Positions 11,474 through 23,290 are shown, numbered from the stretch's first letter. The stretch: 64,000 nucleotides of DNA from Siderastrea siderea (GCA_964030785.1 OZ034968.1:71401399-71465398); one strand, 5' to 3'. Numbers and translations: made by a program. The notes: generated from the sequence alone by a model not told the origin.

Positions 11474-12840
11474 ATGGCAGAAGCTAGTTCCCAGGATTAC
11501 ACGGACCGCCTAAATGTTCCAGGCGAACTTAACGCGCAAAAATTCGAAGATGTCGAAGGAAATAAGGCCATAGACAAGAAAGAGGAACAACCTTCAAGCG
11601 AATTGCTGGATACTGGCCATTCTCAGGATTCTTTAGGACCGCGGCAACGAATTTTAAAGGAAAAAGGCAAGGAAGAAAGACTTAATTGCCTCAAGCAACA
11701 ACGGATAAACGCTCTGCGAGCTGTGTCTAGGAAGAGAACCGAAGTATCCGAGTTTATGGTCGACATTAACAATTTGCACTTAGTCAAAAATGAACTGATT
11801 AATTTAAATGATTTAATCGAGCAGTACAAGGATGCCTTCCATGCTTACCATGAAGAGTTAACTGATGGTGGAGATAAGGATCGTGAGTACGCCCGTCATG
11901 ATGAGAAGATCAAAGATATAATGGCATATCTACACCCAGTGTACGCGTGGGTATCCCAAGCCGAGGGCTGTTTGGCTGATCAGTTAGAAAGGGCCAGCAG
12001 CAAAGGATCTAAAGCATCAAGAGCAAGTTCCCGGTTGTCTGCCAGAGAGAGAGAGAGAGTCCGTTTGGCAGAGCTAAAGGCTGAGAGAGATCAATGCTTA
12101 AACAGAAGCAGGCCCTCAGAGCTGCAGAGGAAGATCTGGAGCTTCAACTGGAAATAGTAAAGGCTGAAGCAAGAGAGAAGGCATTAAATGAAATAGATAG
12201 AGAACAAGAAGTTCCCCTGCCGCCGTGTGGCTCAGGCCCACTGTCTGTCGTTGCATCCTTCTCACCAATTGTGGTATCATCTGTGCCGACATCATTGCCT
12301 AACGTCCTCGCATTTAGCCCTAAAGCTCTTGACTCTATTGCTCGGAATCCAGCTGTTGCAGAGACGCAGGAAAAGTCAACCCTCCAAGGCACAAGAAACA
12401 CTGTGGCTACAGATGAAGCTACAGAGAGTTCCCTACCTAATCCTAAGGTCACGAAGTTCATCCCTGGCACATTTGTGGACGGAATTTCATCTACACCGAC
12501 TGGTCATAGTCCAGAAACCCCTGAGGAAATCAGTTATGGAGTCTCTGAGGTTCAGTCACCTCAGCTAGCAGAACGTACCTTCCAGAGTGTAATAGAATTA
12601 CAGCAGAAGAAAAATGAAACAATCATCGCGACCCACCAACAGTTAACTGCTGCTATGACATTGCCTCAACCGACCATAACTAAGTTCAAGGGTGATCCAA
12701 TCGAGTACAAAACATTTGTTATGGCCTTTGATGCACGTATCCGCTCTAAAGCAACCAACAGTGCTGATCTTCTGTACTACCTAAATCAGCATCTTGAGGG
12801 TGAACCTGGAGATCTTATTCAAGAGGATGCCTACACATGA
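11474..12840 (+). pseudogene. BEL-2 gag, N-terminal part, frameshifted
   Basis: ATG 11474 opens a charged coiled-coil Gag start (227 codons). The homology passes to another register near 12095 (second frame 12094-12840), which carries more coiled coil, a proline/serine-rich linker and the start of the Gag core (T-K-F-K-G-D-P-I-E-Y-K-T-F). The shift corresponds to one missing base. A further one-base shift occurs at 12837-12840, where the frame ends in TGA overlapping an ATG. Confidence 0.75.
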
Positions 12841-13715
12841 ACCCCGATGAAGGCTACGTAGAAGCCCGACGGCTACTACAGAAAGAATATGGGGACCCAT
12901 TTAAGATTTCTGCCGCTTACCTCAACAAAATTCTACGTTGGGCTCCTATAAGGTTTGACGATAATCAAGGCTTGAAGCGATTGCCGATTTTCCTGACAAA
13001 ATGCACCGTTGCTATGAAGAACATTGCATACATGCGTGTACTCGATCATGCACCTAACATGCAAGCAATTGTTTCTAAGCTTCCAGCCAATTTACAAGCC
13101 AAATGGAGAGATCACGTCTTTAAGAAGAAGAAGAGGGAGAGCAGCCTAATATGCTTCGCGGACCTTGCTGAATTCGTGGAGTACGCGTCCGAGTCAGCCA
13201 ATGACCTGGTGTTCGGCAAAGAAGCCTTAAACAAGTCTAAGGAAGACGTTAAACCTCCCAAAGTGAAAGAGCCACTCAATCAGGTGAAGACACCACCGAA
13301 GAGGTCTGGAAATCAATGGAAATACAAGCAAAGCAGTTTCGCGACAAGTTCTTCTGGAGCCATCAAACCCCCATACTCAGACGGGGCCAGGTCTCCAAGT
13401 AACCATGGTTACCCTTCATGCCCTTTCTGCAGTCATGCTCATGATCTGGATGATTGTGAATTATTCAGTAAGAAAACACCGGAACTTAAGAGAGCCTTCT
13501 TGCGAGAGAAGAATATGTGCTTTGGATGCTATGGAACAAACCACCTCTCAAGAAATTGTTTGAACAGAAGAAAGTGCAAACACTGTGGGAAGTCCCACCC
13601 CTCTGCGCTTCACATTGATGGTTTCCAACTACCGCAGAGAAACCCCAAGAAACCTCTTGCCATGCCACCAGACATGCAGAGGCAGTTCTACATGCCATCC
13701 TGCCTGTGCGGGTAA
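12837..13715 (+). pseudogene. BEL-2 gag, C-terminal part with zinc knuckles
   Basis: The frame continues the Gag core (M-N-P-D-E-G-Y, A-R-R-L-L-Q-K-E-Y-G) and ends in a Cys/His-rich region. That region has C-P-F-C-x-H, C-F-G-C-Y-G-T-N-H and C-K-H-C-G-K-S-H, three zinc-binding clusters typical of BEL Gag. The start overlaps the preceding stop as ATGA, which looks like a chance result of a one-base indel rather than a true start. The end overlaps the pol frame by 10 bp. Confidence 0.8.
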
Positions 13716-15156
13716 GGAAGAAAGGCAGCACTGAAAGTGTCATCACTTATGCTTTCTATGACAATGGTAGCGGTGGCTGCTTCCTAACGGAGAATCTCAA
13801 AGAACAGATTGGCGTGGATGGTGAAAGAACAGAACTACAGCTTGGCACCATGCATGGCCAAAGCCTTGTAACCACTACCATTGTGAACAATTTAGTTGTA
13901 ACAGATTTGGAGGATAAAAACCCAATCGAGATACCCCGATCCTATACAAGAATGGAAATACCTGTGACCGAACAGCAAATTCCTACCCCGGAGGTGGTGA
14001 AGCAGTGGGACCATCTCCGTGGTGTCGCTGAAAGGATGCCAGAGTTTATACCGAACTTGGAAGTTGGGTTGTTGATCAGTAGTAATTGTCCTGCACCAAT
14101 GAAACCTTTAGAAGTAGTACCAAGTGGTGACAAAGAACCTTATGCAATGCGATTGCGTCATGGTTGGACTCTGTCTGGACCTCTGCTAGTGAAGGACTCT
14201 CCAACTCCTGATAATGTTACTTGCCATAGGATCACGGTTCGGGAGGTGGAGTCAATCAAAGAAGTGGTATCGCCCCAAGCCATTCAGCAAATGTTTGAAT
14301 TGGATTTCAACGACCACAGGTACGGCCCTGATGAATACGGTTACTCTCAAGAAGGTAAGAAGTTCATCAGGGAGGTAAAGCAAGGCGTTCGACATCAAGA
14401 CGGTCATTACGTGATACCATTGCCATTCAGAGAACCTCAGATGACAATGCCATACAACCGTGACCAAGTGCTAAAACGAGCAAATTGGCAACGAAAGAAG
14501 ATGTTGCATGATGAGAACTACTGGAACGATTATGTCAATTTCGTAAATGAAATGATAGCAAAGGGATATGCACGAAAGGTGCAAGAAGACCGTCTGGAAG
14601 CTAATCCTGGGAAACCACACCACGGCACCTACCATCCAAGGAAGCCCCAGAAAATACGTGTAGTCTTTGACTGCAGCGCCAAGCATAAAGGTACATCTTT
14701 AAACGACCAACTGATGCAAGGCCCAGACCTTACTAATTCCTTGGTCGGAGTTCTCAAACGCTTCCGGCAAGATCGTGTAGCGTTCATGGCAGATATAGAG
14801 GCCATGTTTCATCAAGTACAGGTCCCTGATGAGCAATGCGATTTCCTGAGATTTCTCTGGTGGCCTGATGGGAATTTGGAGGCGGCCATCCAGGAATATC
14901 AGATGACGGTACACCTCTTCGGAGCAGCCTCTTCTCCGAGCTGTTGTAATTTTGCCTTGAAGCAGACAGCTGAAGACACGGAGCCCCAACGTGGATCACT
15001 CGCAGCCGAAACCATCCATGGAAATTTCTATGTGAACGATTGTCTCTGTTCCGTCAAAGATGAACAAACTGCCATTGAGCTGATCCAGGGTCTCCACCGA
15101 GCATGTGCCCATGGAGGTTTTAACTTGACCAAATTCATAAGCAATAGCCGCGCTGT
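13706..15156 (+). pseudogene. BEL-2 pol: protease and reverse transcriptase, 5' half
   Basis: A long uninterrupted frame covers an aspartic protease (FYDNGSGG active site) and the linker (G-L-L-I-S-S-N, H-G-W-T-L-S-G). It continues through reverse transcriptase, with RVVFDCSAKHKG, SLNDQLMQGPDL, A-F-M-A-D-I-E-A-M-F-H-Q-V, and the active-site box reading Y-V-N-D near 15031. The family norm there is Y-V-D-D, so the second catalytic position is asparagine. The frame is cut at 15157-15170 by the L1-type insertion; homology resumes at 19042. Confidence 0.85.
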
Positions 15157-15170
15157 TCTGGAATCCGTTC
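15157..15170. repeat. 14-bp target duplication of the LINE, left copy
   Basis: TCTGGAATCCGTTC stands here and again at 19028-19041, bracketing the minus-strand LINE. Both copies match exactly. The left copy is followed at once by the poly(T) run that is the poly(A) tail of the element. Confidence 0.9.
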
Positions 15171-18100
15171 TTTTTTTTTTGTATTTTAATATTTTTATTT
15201 AATATTAGTAGTTTCTTACATCTTACAATACACACCATTATTTACATACACGAACAAAAGACTACACACATATTACAAGTACAGCAGACCCTTTACCTGG
15301 TTCGTATTCTAAATTACAACTTAAAAAAAAAGAAATACATAACTTATAACTTATATTATGCGCAGTACAGGACAGTTTATACGATTTTTACACCTCGATA
15401 TACTTGTCCCATTTTTTTTGCATGGATTGGCCATTTGTTACTAGATTTAGCAATACTGGTTTCAAGTTCATAAATTTTCTTTACTTGAGCCTTAAATGTA
15501 ATAATAGATGGTTTAACCTTAATACATCTACACCAATATATATGTTTCTTTGCAATTAACAAAATGTGATTGATAAACAAATCCTCTTCGTCGGTTATGC
15601 CTAACATTATATCTTTAAGAGAAAAGGATTTAATTTGAATATTCTGCTGGCCCATCCATTTTATAACTTCTCCCCAAAACTTCTCGGTATAGTGGCAAGT
15701 TGAAAAGATATGTTCGAGAGATTCGTCTGCCTTCCCGCAAAAGGAGCAGGCTGGAGATGATGTTAGTCCAACTTTGCTTAGGAGGACATTTGTTGCAAGA
15801 CATCTGTTGAGAAGTTTATATTGAAATTCCCGCGATTTTGTGTCCAAAGCAACACGATGTGGTAAGCGATATATTTTCTTCCAATTCAATTCATCATCAT
15901 TTTTGAACAAAGCGTTGTATTTAAGTTGAGCTGTAGGTGGAGTAATGAATCTGTTTCGGAGTTCCTTGTAAATAGTCTTCGAAACAGCTTTACAAATTAA
16001 AACATTTTGCCCGTTTAACTGTAACTGGGTTTGATTTTGTAAGTTGAAGGGCTCGATATCACTATAATTGTACGTTCTTAGAAATCTACGCCATTCTGCA
16101 GGAAGGGCATCAATTACACAACAAAGTTTAAATACGTCTAACGGAGAGATATTAAATTCCCTTAGCTTATGTCTTGTAATGAGCTCGTTATCTTCAGAGA
16201 CCAGGTCTCCTAATCTAAGTATACCCTTATCTGCAAGTCTATGATTGTAAACTGATTTTCCATTAATGCAGATAGCTTTATTGTTCCACAGAACAATTTT
16301 TGAAAAGTCACCACCTGTGAGGTTGTTTGCAATATCTTGCCTTGCCGCCGAGCATTCTGCAAAATATTTTAAACATTCTTCATAAAAAATTGGAAGTTTG
16401 ATAGGCAATTTTTTTACATCAAAGTCACAACATAGAATAAACTTGCCACCAACAGGTTTTAAATAATGCAGTAAAATCGTTTTCCACTTGCTGGGTTGTT
16501 TACTTGCGCGTCTTTTACAACAAAGAATTCTCTGGGTTCTTATAATGGAGTCGAGGTGTGGGGCTTTGAGTCCGCCATCTTCGACCTCGCTCACAAGAGC
16601 AAGACGTTTGACTTTGTCTCTTCCTCTCCAAATAAAGTTAAAAATGATTTTATTAGCTTTGTTAACAAATTCTTTATCTAAACAAATCATACTCGCGCGG
16701 TATAAGAATACTGGAATAATAAACGTTTTAACTATTTGAATTCTGCCGATGAGGGTTAAGTCTCTCCACCTCCATATTTTTAACTTTTTCTTAATAGAGT
16801 CGATCAATTCATCAAAATTTAACTTTTGTTTAGTTCGATTGTCATATGTGAAATAGATTCCGAGGATTTTAAGAGCTTTTTTAATCTTTATACCGTTAAG
16901 AAGGATAAGGTCGAGAGATAAATTTCTGGAGTTTCCAAGTAACATAATTTCTGATTTGTCATGATTAAGGTTAAGTCCAGAGCACTCTCCAAACAATTCT
17001 GGAAGCTTAAGAAATCTTAATAAAGAAACATCATTCAGGAGAAAAGCCGTTCAATCATCTGCAAAAATCTGCAGTTTTATTTCTTCTCCGTCTACCATTA
17101 TTCCCTGGATGTTTTTGTTACTTCGTATACTTATATTTAAAATCTCCAAGACAATGATAAACAAATAGGAGGAAAGTGGGTCTCCCTGCCTTACACCTCG
17201 CTGAATTTCAAAAGGAGCAGTAGCAAAACCGTTATTCATCACGCAACTTGATATATTATTGTAAAAAGTCTTAATCCATTGAATAAACGAAGGTCCAAAA
17301 CGAAAAGCAGAAAGGGTGCGAAACAGGAAATCCCTACTTACAGAGTCAAACGCTTTTTTAAAATCAATCGCTATTAGTCTTCCTTGAATTTGATATTTTT
17401 TAGTGTAATCCAAAACGTCGTCGATAGATCTTACAGCATCACAGATAGTTCTGTCTTTGACATATGCACTTTGATTATGGTGTATGATGTTAGGGAGAAC
17501 AGCTTCTAGTCTTTTTGCGATGGCTTTTGAGCCAATTTTTACGTCAACGTTTATGAGTGATATTGGCCTCCAATTTGATATATCCCTTCTGTCTTTATCT
17601 TTCTTTTCAACAAGTGTTATGATAGCTCGCTTCTGTGAGTCGGACAACTCTCCGTGATCATAAGAATAATTTAGGCTCTCCACCATCAGATTTCCGACAA
17701 TGTTCCAAAAGGCCTTATAGAATTCGACTGTTAGGCCATCTTCGCCTGGCGGTTTGTTGTTCTCAGATAATTGAAGACATTCGGCAACAGTGAATTTCCC
17801 TTCACAGATTTGAGCATTATCAGCAGTGAGTCTGGGTATTTCAGGGTTCTCAAGAAAAGAGTTAAGCAAGTCTATTGAAGGAGTCAAAGAGTCGTCTTTA
17901 TAAAGATCCGTGTAGAACTTTTCAATCTCATACATAACATTTTTTGGATCAGTAATTAAAGTACCCTCTTTATTAAAAACTTTGCGGACGGAGCTTTTTG
18001 CCTTTTTGTGTGATTCGAGATTTAAGAAATATTTATTGCTCTTCCCTCCTTTTTCATACCAGGTTGCTTTTGATCGAATTATTGCACCTTGAGCTAAATT

Positions 18101-19027
18101 TTCATATAAATTATCATATTCTATCTTTAAAAATTCTAGTTGTTGAAGGTTTTCATCGGATGGGTATTGTGCACAGTTTTCTTCGCAGGTTTTCAAAGAA
18201 GCCTCAATGTCAGTTACTTTTTCCCTTTTTTTACGCGCCTTTTCTTTGCCGTATTCCATCGAAACCTGTCGTATTCTATATTTAATTAAGTCCCATAAAA
18301 GCCTTTTATCGGTAATTGTGTTGAATTCATCCAACCAAATTGGCATACTCTCATTAATTAATGTGATAAAGTTGTCATCCTCCGCCAGGCTGGCGTTAAA
18401 TTTCCAAAAAGAAGGGCCGTGTTTTTGCTTACTTATATTATTAAAATGAAGCACAATTGCCGAATGATCAGAATTTATGGAGGAGATAATATCAGTTCTT
18501 TCAATGTCTTCCTGGCAAGCGTCACTTATTAACCAATAATCAAGTCTTCTTTGAATACGCGGACGTTTTTGCCTCCAAGTAAATCGTTTAGTTTCAGGAT
18601 TTCTTATTCTCCATATGTCTACTAAATCAAAATCTAAGCATAAATCGCTGATATTTTTTGTGGAATCCTTTTTAGACGGGTTGCCACCAGAGCAGTCAAG
18701 ATCGGTGTCGAGCGCAACATTAAAGTCACCTCCGATAAAAATTTTGTGCTCTTTATCAGCGACAAGATTTTCAATGGTCTTATTAACGTTTCCAAAAAAA
18801 TCGCATTGCTCTTGCACCTTATTAGGAGCATAAATATTTACAAGCAGGAAAGCTGAACTTTGTACTTCAGCTTCTATTATTAAGTAGCGCCCTTCATTAT
18901 CGGCATTGAGAGAGTTTAATTTGAAATCTAAATCACTCCTTACTAGGGTCATTACTCCACAGCTACGATTAGTACCGTGTGAAAAGAAGAGCTTACCTTG
19001 CCATTGTGTTTTCCAGATGTCTTCAAC
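15171..19027 (-). mobile_element. L1/Tx1-type LINE, 5' truncated, inside BEL-2
   Basis: The 3,857-bp element lies on the minus strand. Its 3' end is a poly(A) tail, seen as ten T at 15171-15180, preceded by an AT-rich 3' UTR. Its 5' end at 19027 falls inside the endonuclease domain, so ORF1 and the 5' UTR are absent, as in most L1-like insertions that stop early during reverse transcription. A perfect 14-bp target duplication flanks it. It splits the RT of BEL-2. Confidence 0.92.
15377..19026 (-). pseudogene. LINE ORF2: endonuclease and reverse transcriptase with one TGA
   Basis: The frame is open from the truncated 5' end. An apurinic-type endonuclease (W-Q-G-K-L-F-F-S-H-G near the start, F-I-G-G-D-F-N-V, S-D-H-S-A-I-V) leads into reverse transcriptase (NWRPISLINVDVKIGSKAIA, IDFKKAFDSVSR, G-V-R-Q-G-D-P-L-S-S). 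TGA at 17053-17051 follows directly after the F-A-D-D active-site box. The same frame then continues 558 codons to 15377, through the RT thumb and a C-terminal zinc-binding segment (C-S-F-C-G-K...H-I-F-S-T-C-H). Except for the 5' loss and this single stop the frame is intact, so the insertion is probably fairly young. Confidence 0.9.
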
Positions 19028-19041
19028 TCTGGAATCCGTTC

Positions 19042-19520
19042 CGACAGAGACGCGTTCTAAGGAAGCTAAGGATCTCGACCTGGGTCATGACTGTTTGCCC
19101 GTTGAACGTGCCCTTGGGGTACAATGGTGTGTGGAATCTGATGTCTTTGAATTTCGTATTATTGTTAATAGCAAGCCGCCGACAAGAAGAGGCATATTGT
19201 CAGTAATCTCCTCAGTTTATGACCCTCTGGGCTTTGCCGCACCATTTACGCTCCCAGCAACGAAGATACTCCAGGACCTATGTCGTGAAGAGATAGAATG
19301 GGATGACACTGTTCCTGACCAGTACCAGATAAGGTGGGCCAAATGGCTGAGCGAGCTTCCCCTGTTGGAGCAGCTCAAGGTTAGCAGGTGCATCATACCA
19401 GCAGAGTTTGGAACTGTAATGTCCCAAAAGATACATGTTTTCTCTGATGCAAGCTCCCCTGGATATGGCACTGTTGCTTACTTGCGACTCCAGGATGACA
19501 GCAACCGTATCCAATGGTAA
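19042..19520 (+). pseudogene. BEL-2 pol: RT thumb to early RNase H
   Basis: After the right copy of the LINE target duplication the BEL-2 frame continues: A-L-G-V-Q-W, T-R-R-G-I-L-S-V-I-S-S-V-Y-D-P-L-G-F, the A-T-K-I-L-Q connection, and an RNase H-like start H-V-F-S-D-A-S. It ends at TAA 19518-19520 soon after, and no later BEL-2 sequence (rest of RNase H, integrase, 3' LTR) is recognised. BEL-2 is therefore truncated at its 3' side. Confidence 0.8.
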
Positions 19521-20922
19521 AAAAGCATGCATGTCGGTTACAATGCACTCTTAGGTTAATTCAAAATAATTCACTTGTGTTATCTCAATTTTGTGGGTCG
19601 ATTCACATTGTGCTACATCTACGGCAAGCACACTGCCAGATCCGTTTTGTTCCCTTGTCAGCAGATGGGGGGACAAAAACTTTCTTTTTTCCTACAAACT
19701 GCATTTATAGCACATTTTTGAACCCTGCATGCAGCACTGGTTATAAAGATCTCCGGATCTCACTGACACTGGCCGCGGGATAAACTGTTGAACGAACATT
19801 GTTTTTTACTATTTGGTAATCCCTTGGTCCGGTTTGTTATGGCTGTTGGAAGGGAATATCTTCACCTTTCAGTACCAGAACCAATTTTTGGAGCAAAGAC
19901 ATCGAGTTCTTCAGACACTCCCTTATTTACTAGTCCTTGAAGTTAAACTTCCCATCGATTAATCAAGCGATATCACTCAGGTTTTGTCCGTTCGTTGGCG
20001 CTGCTTTGATTTCTTGATGCGCATCACAGTAAAAGATAAAATATACCTAAATCACTACCCACAGCGTCTTGCCGGACTTTTTCTGGAAGACAAATAATAT
20101 GATTGCTCAATGCAAACACTCCAGAGAAGTCATACAGTAACAGAGTGGAGCCGAATCACGCACATCAGCATGACATTCTTCGACAGTGCTCCATCAAAAA
20201 TGTTCCTTTTTAGCGTGAAAAAATCCGTTTCTGTCTCATTAACAAAGTAAAACTATTGAGAATGCAATTTCTGCTGAACAATGATCAAATATTTAGAGAA
20301 CGAGATGATTAAGTTAGAAAATGAACAGTGCACCATCAGAAGGTCAGTATAGAATTAATAATAAGGTCTCTTTTATAAGGTTTCAGTGGAGCACCGTTTG
20401 AAATGCCAGTTGTATTAACAAATCTCACATTTGTTTCTTATTTCTTCGAAAATAAATGGTTCATGGTTCTAGTACATTAATAAAATTTGTGTAACATCGA
20501 TTTTAAAGCACGGAGAGGAGCTTTTATTCGAAGGAGAACTGTGTTGCGTTACAGTGGAGCAACATTCTTTGTGCCTCCCCGTACAGAGATTACGCAAGAG
20601 GTTACATGGTTTCAAAGTGCACTTCATTAGCCCTTATAGTGTCTAGTCATGACTAAGACGACCCCTGGACCGTTGCAGCTTTTGATACAATATTTTTTGG
20701 CACAATTCATTACACGTGCTTTTCACGGTGCGAGGTATAAGTTTATGGTCAATCGGACAAAAACAGCCAAGTACCGCTCTTAACTATTATCAAAGACGGC
20801 ATGTACAGTTTTTATAAGGCGAATGACCTCGTCTTCTAACTGGGTCTTTTTCACAATACTGAATAGCGAAATGCGCATGTTAAACCTTTTCATATCATCT
20901 AGACCAGAAAAGACTTCTCCGA
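19521..20922. other. 1.4 kb without recognised features between BEL-2 and right MITE
   Basis: No sustained reading frame or known repeat end was recognised. BEL-2 homology stops at the left border and the 275-bp MITE begins at the right border. The stretch could be flanking DNA carried along with the insert, or a decayed BEL-2 3' portion. The last five bases, TCCGA, repeat the bases that follow the left MITE copy. Confidence 0.5.
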
Positions 20923-21197
20923 CAATCCTGGCCAATTGGTTAAGGGACACTTGGCCTTTTCTTAATCTTTTTGTGAGCAATTTGAAAATAGGCGATAACA
21001 TAAACCCCTCAAAAGCATTTTACAAAGTTCTTTCCCCCGCTCCCCCTAAACAATGTCTAAGTACAGAAACTCTACAAGATACCCGGGATGTGTTGGACTC
21101 TGGACAGTCAACATTGTTTAGGGTGGAGGGGGAGAAGATATTATTGACGTGTTACTAAAAATTTGGTTTAGTGTCCCAAACGTTCTGGCCACGATTG
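20923..21197. mobile_element. 275-bp TIR element (MITE), right copy
   Basis: Same length and orientation as the unit at 10178-10452, with only a handful of substitutions by eye (for example near 20960, 21055, 21070 and 21122). It has the same CAATC...GATTG inverted ends and inner CCCCCTAAACAA foldback. Its right flank is TA and its left flank is TCCGA, the mirror of the left copy. Confidence 0.8.
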
Positions 21198-23290
21198 TAG
21201 GATGGCCATGCAAGAAACCTGGCTACTTGGATTGGAATGGGATGATGAGTTTCCAGTTGAGTTATAAAAGAAGTGTCAAGAGTGGTTCCGCCAACTGCCA
21301 GAACTCTGTGAGTCCAAGTGCCAAGATGCTACCGCGTGACAGGAAAAACCGTTGTAGATGCATCCATTCACACGATGACAGACGCTTCCTAGTTAGCGTA
21401 TGTAGCAGTCAGTTATGTGAGGCATGAGTATGAGGATGGAGAAATAACTGCTCGATTCGTTGCGGCGAAAGCAACGACCATTCCTACTAAAGTGACGACC
21501 ATTCCTAAATTAGAGCTTATGGCCGCGGTGCTGGGATTGAGACTGTCGAGGAAAGTTGCAGAGCTGTTACAAATTCCTTTCGAGAACTGCACATTGTAGA
21601 CGGACAGTGAGGATGCTATTTGCTGGATTCAGGGTCAGTGAAGGAGGTACAAGACTTTCGTTGCATACAGAGTATCAGAGATGCATCAGAAGACGAATCA
21701 GAGATGCATCAGAAGACGAACCCCAGACAGTGGCGCTAGTCCCAACTGACCTGAACTGTGCAGACGATGCAACACGAGGACTACGCGCACAAGAACTGAC
21801 AATAGATCATCGTTGGTTCGGCGGACCCGAGTTCCTGTACAAGAACAAAGACGACTGGCCTCGTAGAAAACGTATCAAAAAAGAACATTCTGAAGATTGT
21901 GTAGCCGAGATAACTAAACCAAAGATGACCTTTGCAACAGATGTTTCCTGGGCGTGGATGGATCACTTAAAGTACTCCATTAAAGTACTGTGGGTTAAAC
22001 AAGCACAGACCGAGAGATTCCCAAAGGAGATGCAAGATTTGAGTGGAGACAAAAAAGTCAGTAGGCAGAGTTCATTTGAAACCGCTTACTCCGATGCTGG
22101 ATGAACTGGGCATAAGAAGAGTTGGAGGGCGACTAACCAGAGCAAAACTCCCTTATGAGGCTGCCCACCCTATGATTCTACCTAAGAAGCATTACATCAC
22201 TCGACTGATTGTAGCAGATGTCTATAATCGTTGCTGTCATGCAGGAACGAATCGCGTGCTAGCGCAAGTACGACATCGTTACTGGATTAAAGATGGTCGA
22301 CAAGAGGTAAAGAACTGCGATAAAGAATGCAAGGTGTGTGATAGAAGATGCGCAAGACCGGCAGCGCAAATCATGGCTCCACTCCCGCAATCGAGACTTG
22401 GAACATCAATGAGAGCGTTTGCGAAATGTTGTGATTATGCCGAACCCTTCACAACCAAGATAGCACAGAGTATCCGCCAAAAGATATCTGTGCCTGTTTA
22501 CCTGTTGTGCAACCAGAGTGGTACACTTGGAAATGGCATATTCGCTGAGTACTGCAGATTTCCTGAATACGTTTAGCCGAATGGTTGCTACTAGAGGAAG
22601 TCCTAAAGAAGTTGCAAGTGACAATGGAACAAACTTTGTGGGAGCAGAGAGGGAACTCCTAGAACTTGTTCAATCAATGGGCTGTGAGAGGATCACGGAT
22701 GATGCTACAAACAAGGGGATCAGGTGGAACTGGAACTCTCTGCTTGGTTCGCACTGTGGTGGTGTGTTTGAGTTGCTAGTTAAAATGGCCAAGAAGACTC
22801 TGAAGGCGATAGTTGGAAATGCAAGACTAAATGATGACGAACTGCAAACTGCCTTTAAGGAAGTAGAAGGTCTAATGAGCGTGAAACCCCTTACATATGA
22901 AGGAACAGACCCCCGAGAAGAACCAGCGTTGACTCCGAACCATTTCTTGGTTGTCCAGCTAGCCCCCCAAGTAGCTAATGAAGTGGCGTTCAATCCCAGG
23001 AACCGATGGAGATTGATCCAGAACCTGGTGAAAATACTCTGGAGGTAGAGGAGAGAAGGGTTCCTGGTGACACTCTACACTGGGAAGCAATCGAGGGAGG
23101 CCAGAGATAACTTGCGGGTTGGAGACGTTGTACTTTTAGTCGACCAAAATGCACCGAGCAGACAGTGGCACTAGTAGATGAAGTATTCCCAGGACAAGAT
23201 GGACAGGTGCGTGTTGTCCAAGTTATCACAAGAGGCCACAAGCTTATCCGTCGAATAACCCGCCTGTGCCCATTGAACGCCTCAGATCCT
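21198..23290 (+). pseudogene. BEL-1 pol, 3' part: RNase H and integrase
   Basis: BEL-1 resumes with the RT connection (L-L-G-L-E-W-D-D-E-F in one frame at about 21215), then RNase H (FVAAKATTIP, I-P-K-L-E-L-M-A-A at 21417-21599). Next comes an integrase zinc-binding segment with H-x-H and C-x2-C pairs (22180-22350), and an integrase core (A-S-D-N-G-T-N-F at 22617 and H-C-G-G-V-F-E near 22752). C-terminal homology is broken after 23045. At least five register changes or stops interrupt it. One change is a 23-bp tandem duplication at 21674-21719. Confidence 0.8.
21674..21719 (+). repeat. 23-bp exact tandem duplication inside BEL-1
   Basis: Two adjacent identical 23-bp units (21674-21696 and 21697-21719) begin ATCAGAGATGCATCAG. 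The extra 23 bases shift the reading register within the RNase H to integrase linker of BEL-1. Confidence 0.8.

Larger units (their letters stand above)
10176..21199. mobile_element. 11-kb insertion in BEL-1 bounded by two 275-bp TIR elements
   Basis: Between TA at 10176-10177 and TA at 21198-21199 lies an 11,020-bp segment that begins and ends with near-identical 275-bp units in direct orientation (10178-10452 and 20923-21197). BEL-1 pol reads up to the left TA and resumes in the expected place right after the right TA. The whole segment therefore behaves as one insert with a TA duplication. The inner borders of the two units share a different 5-bp word, TCCGA (10453-10457 and 20918-20922). 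Inside lie BEL-2 and an L1-type LINE. Confidence 0.75.

Noticed and set aside
17998..18449. Plus-strand frames of 80-95 codons
   Set aside because: They are antisense shadows of the minus-strand LINE ORF2.
10178..21197. The two 275-bp units as LTRs of a single BEL element
   Set aside because: They have inverted ends, no TG...CA, and no polyadenylation or primer-binding signals in the right places. The MITE reading is better, although the outer/inner flank pattern resembles LTR geometry.
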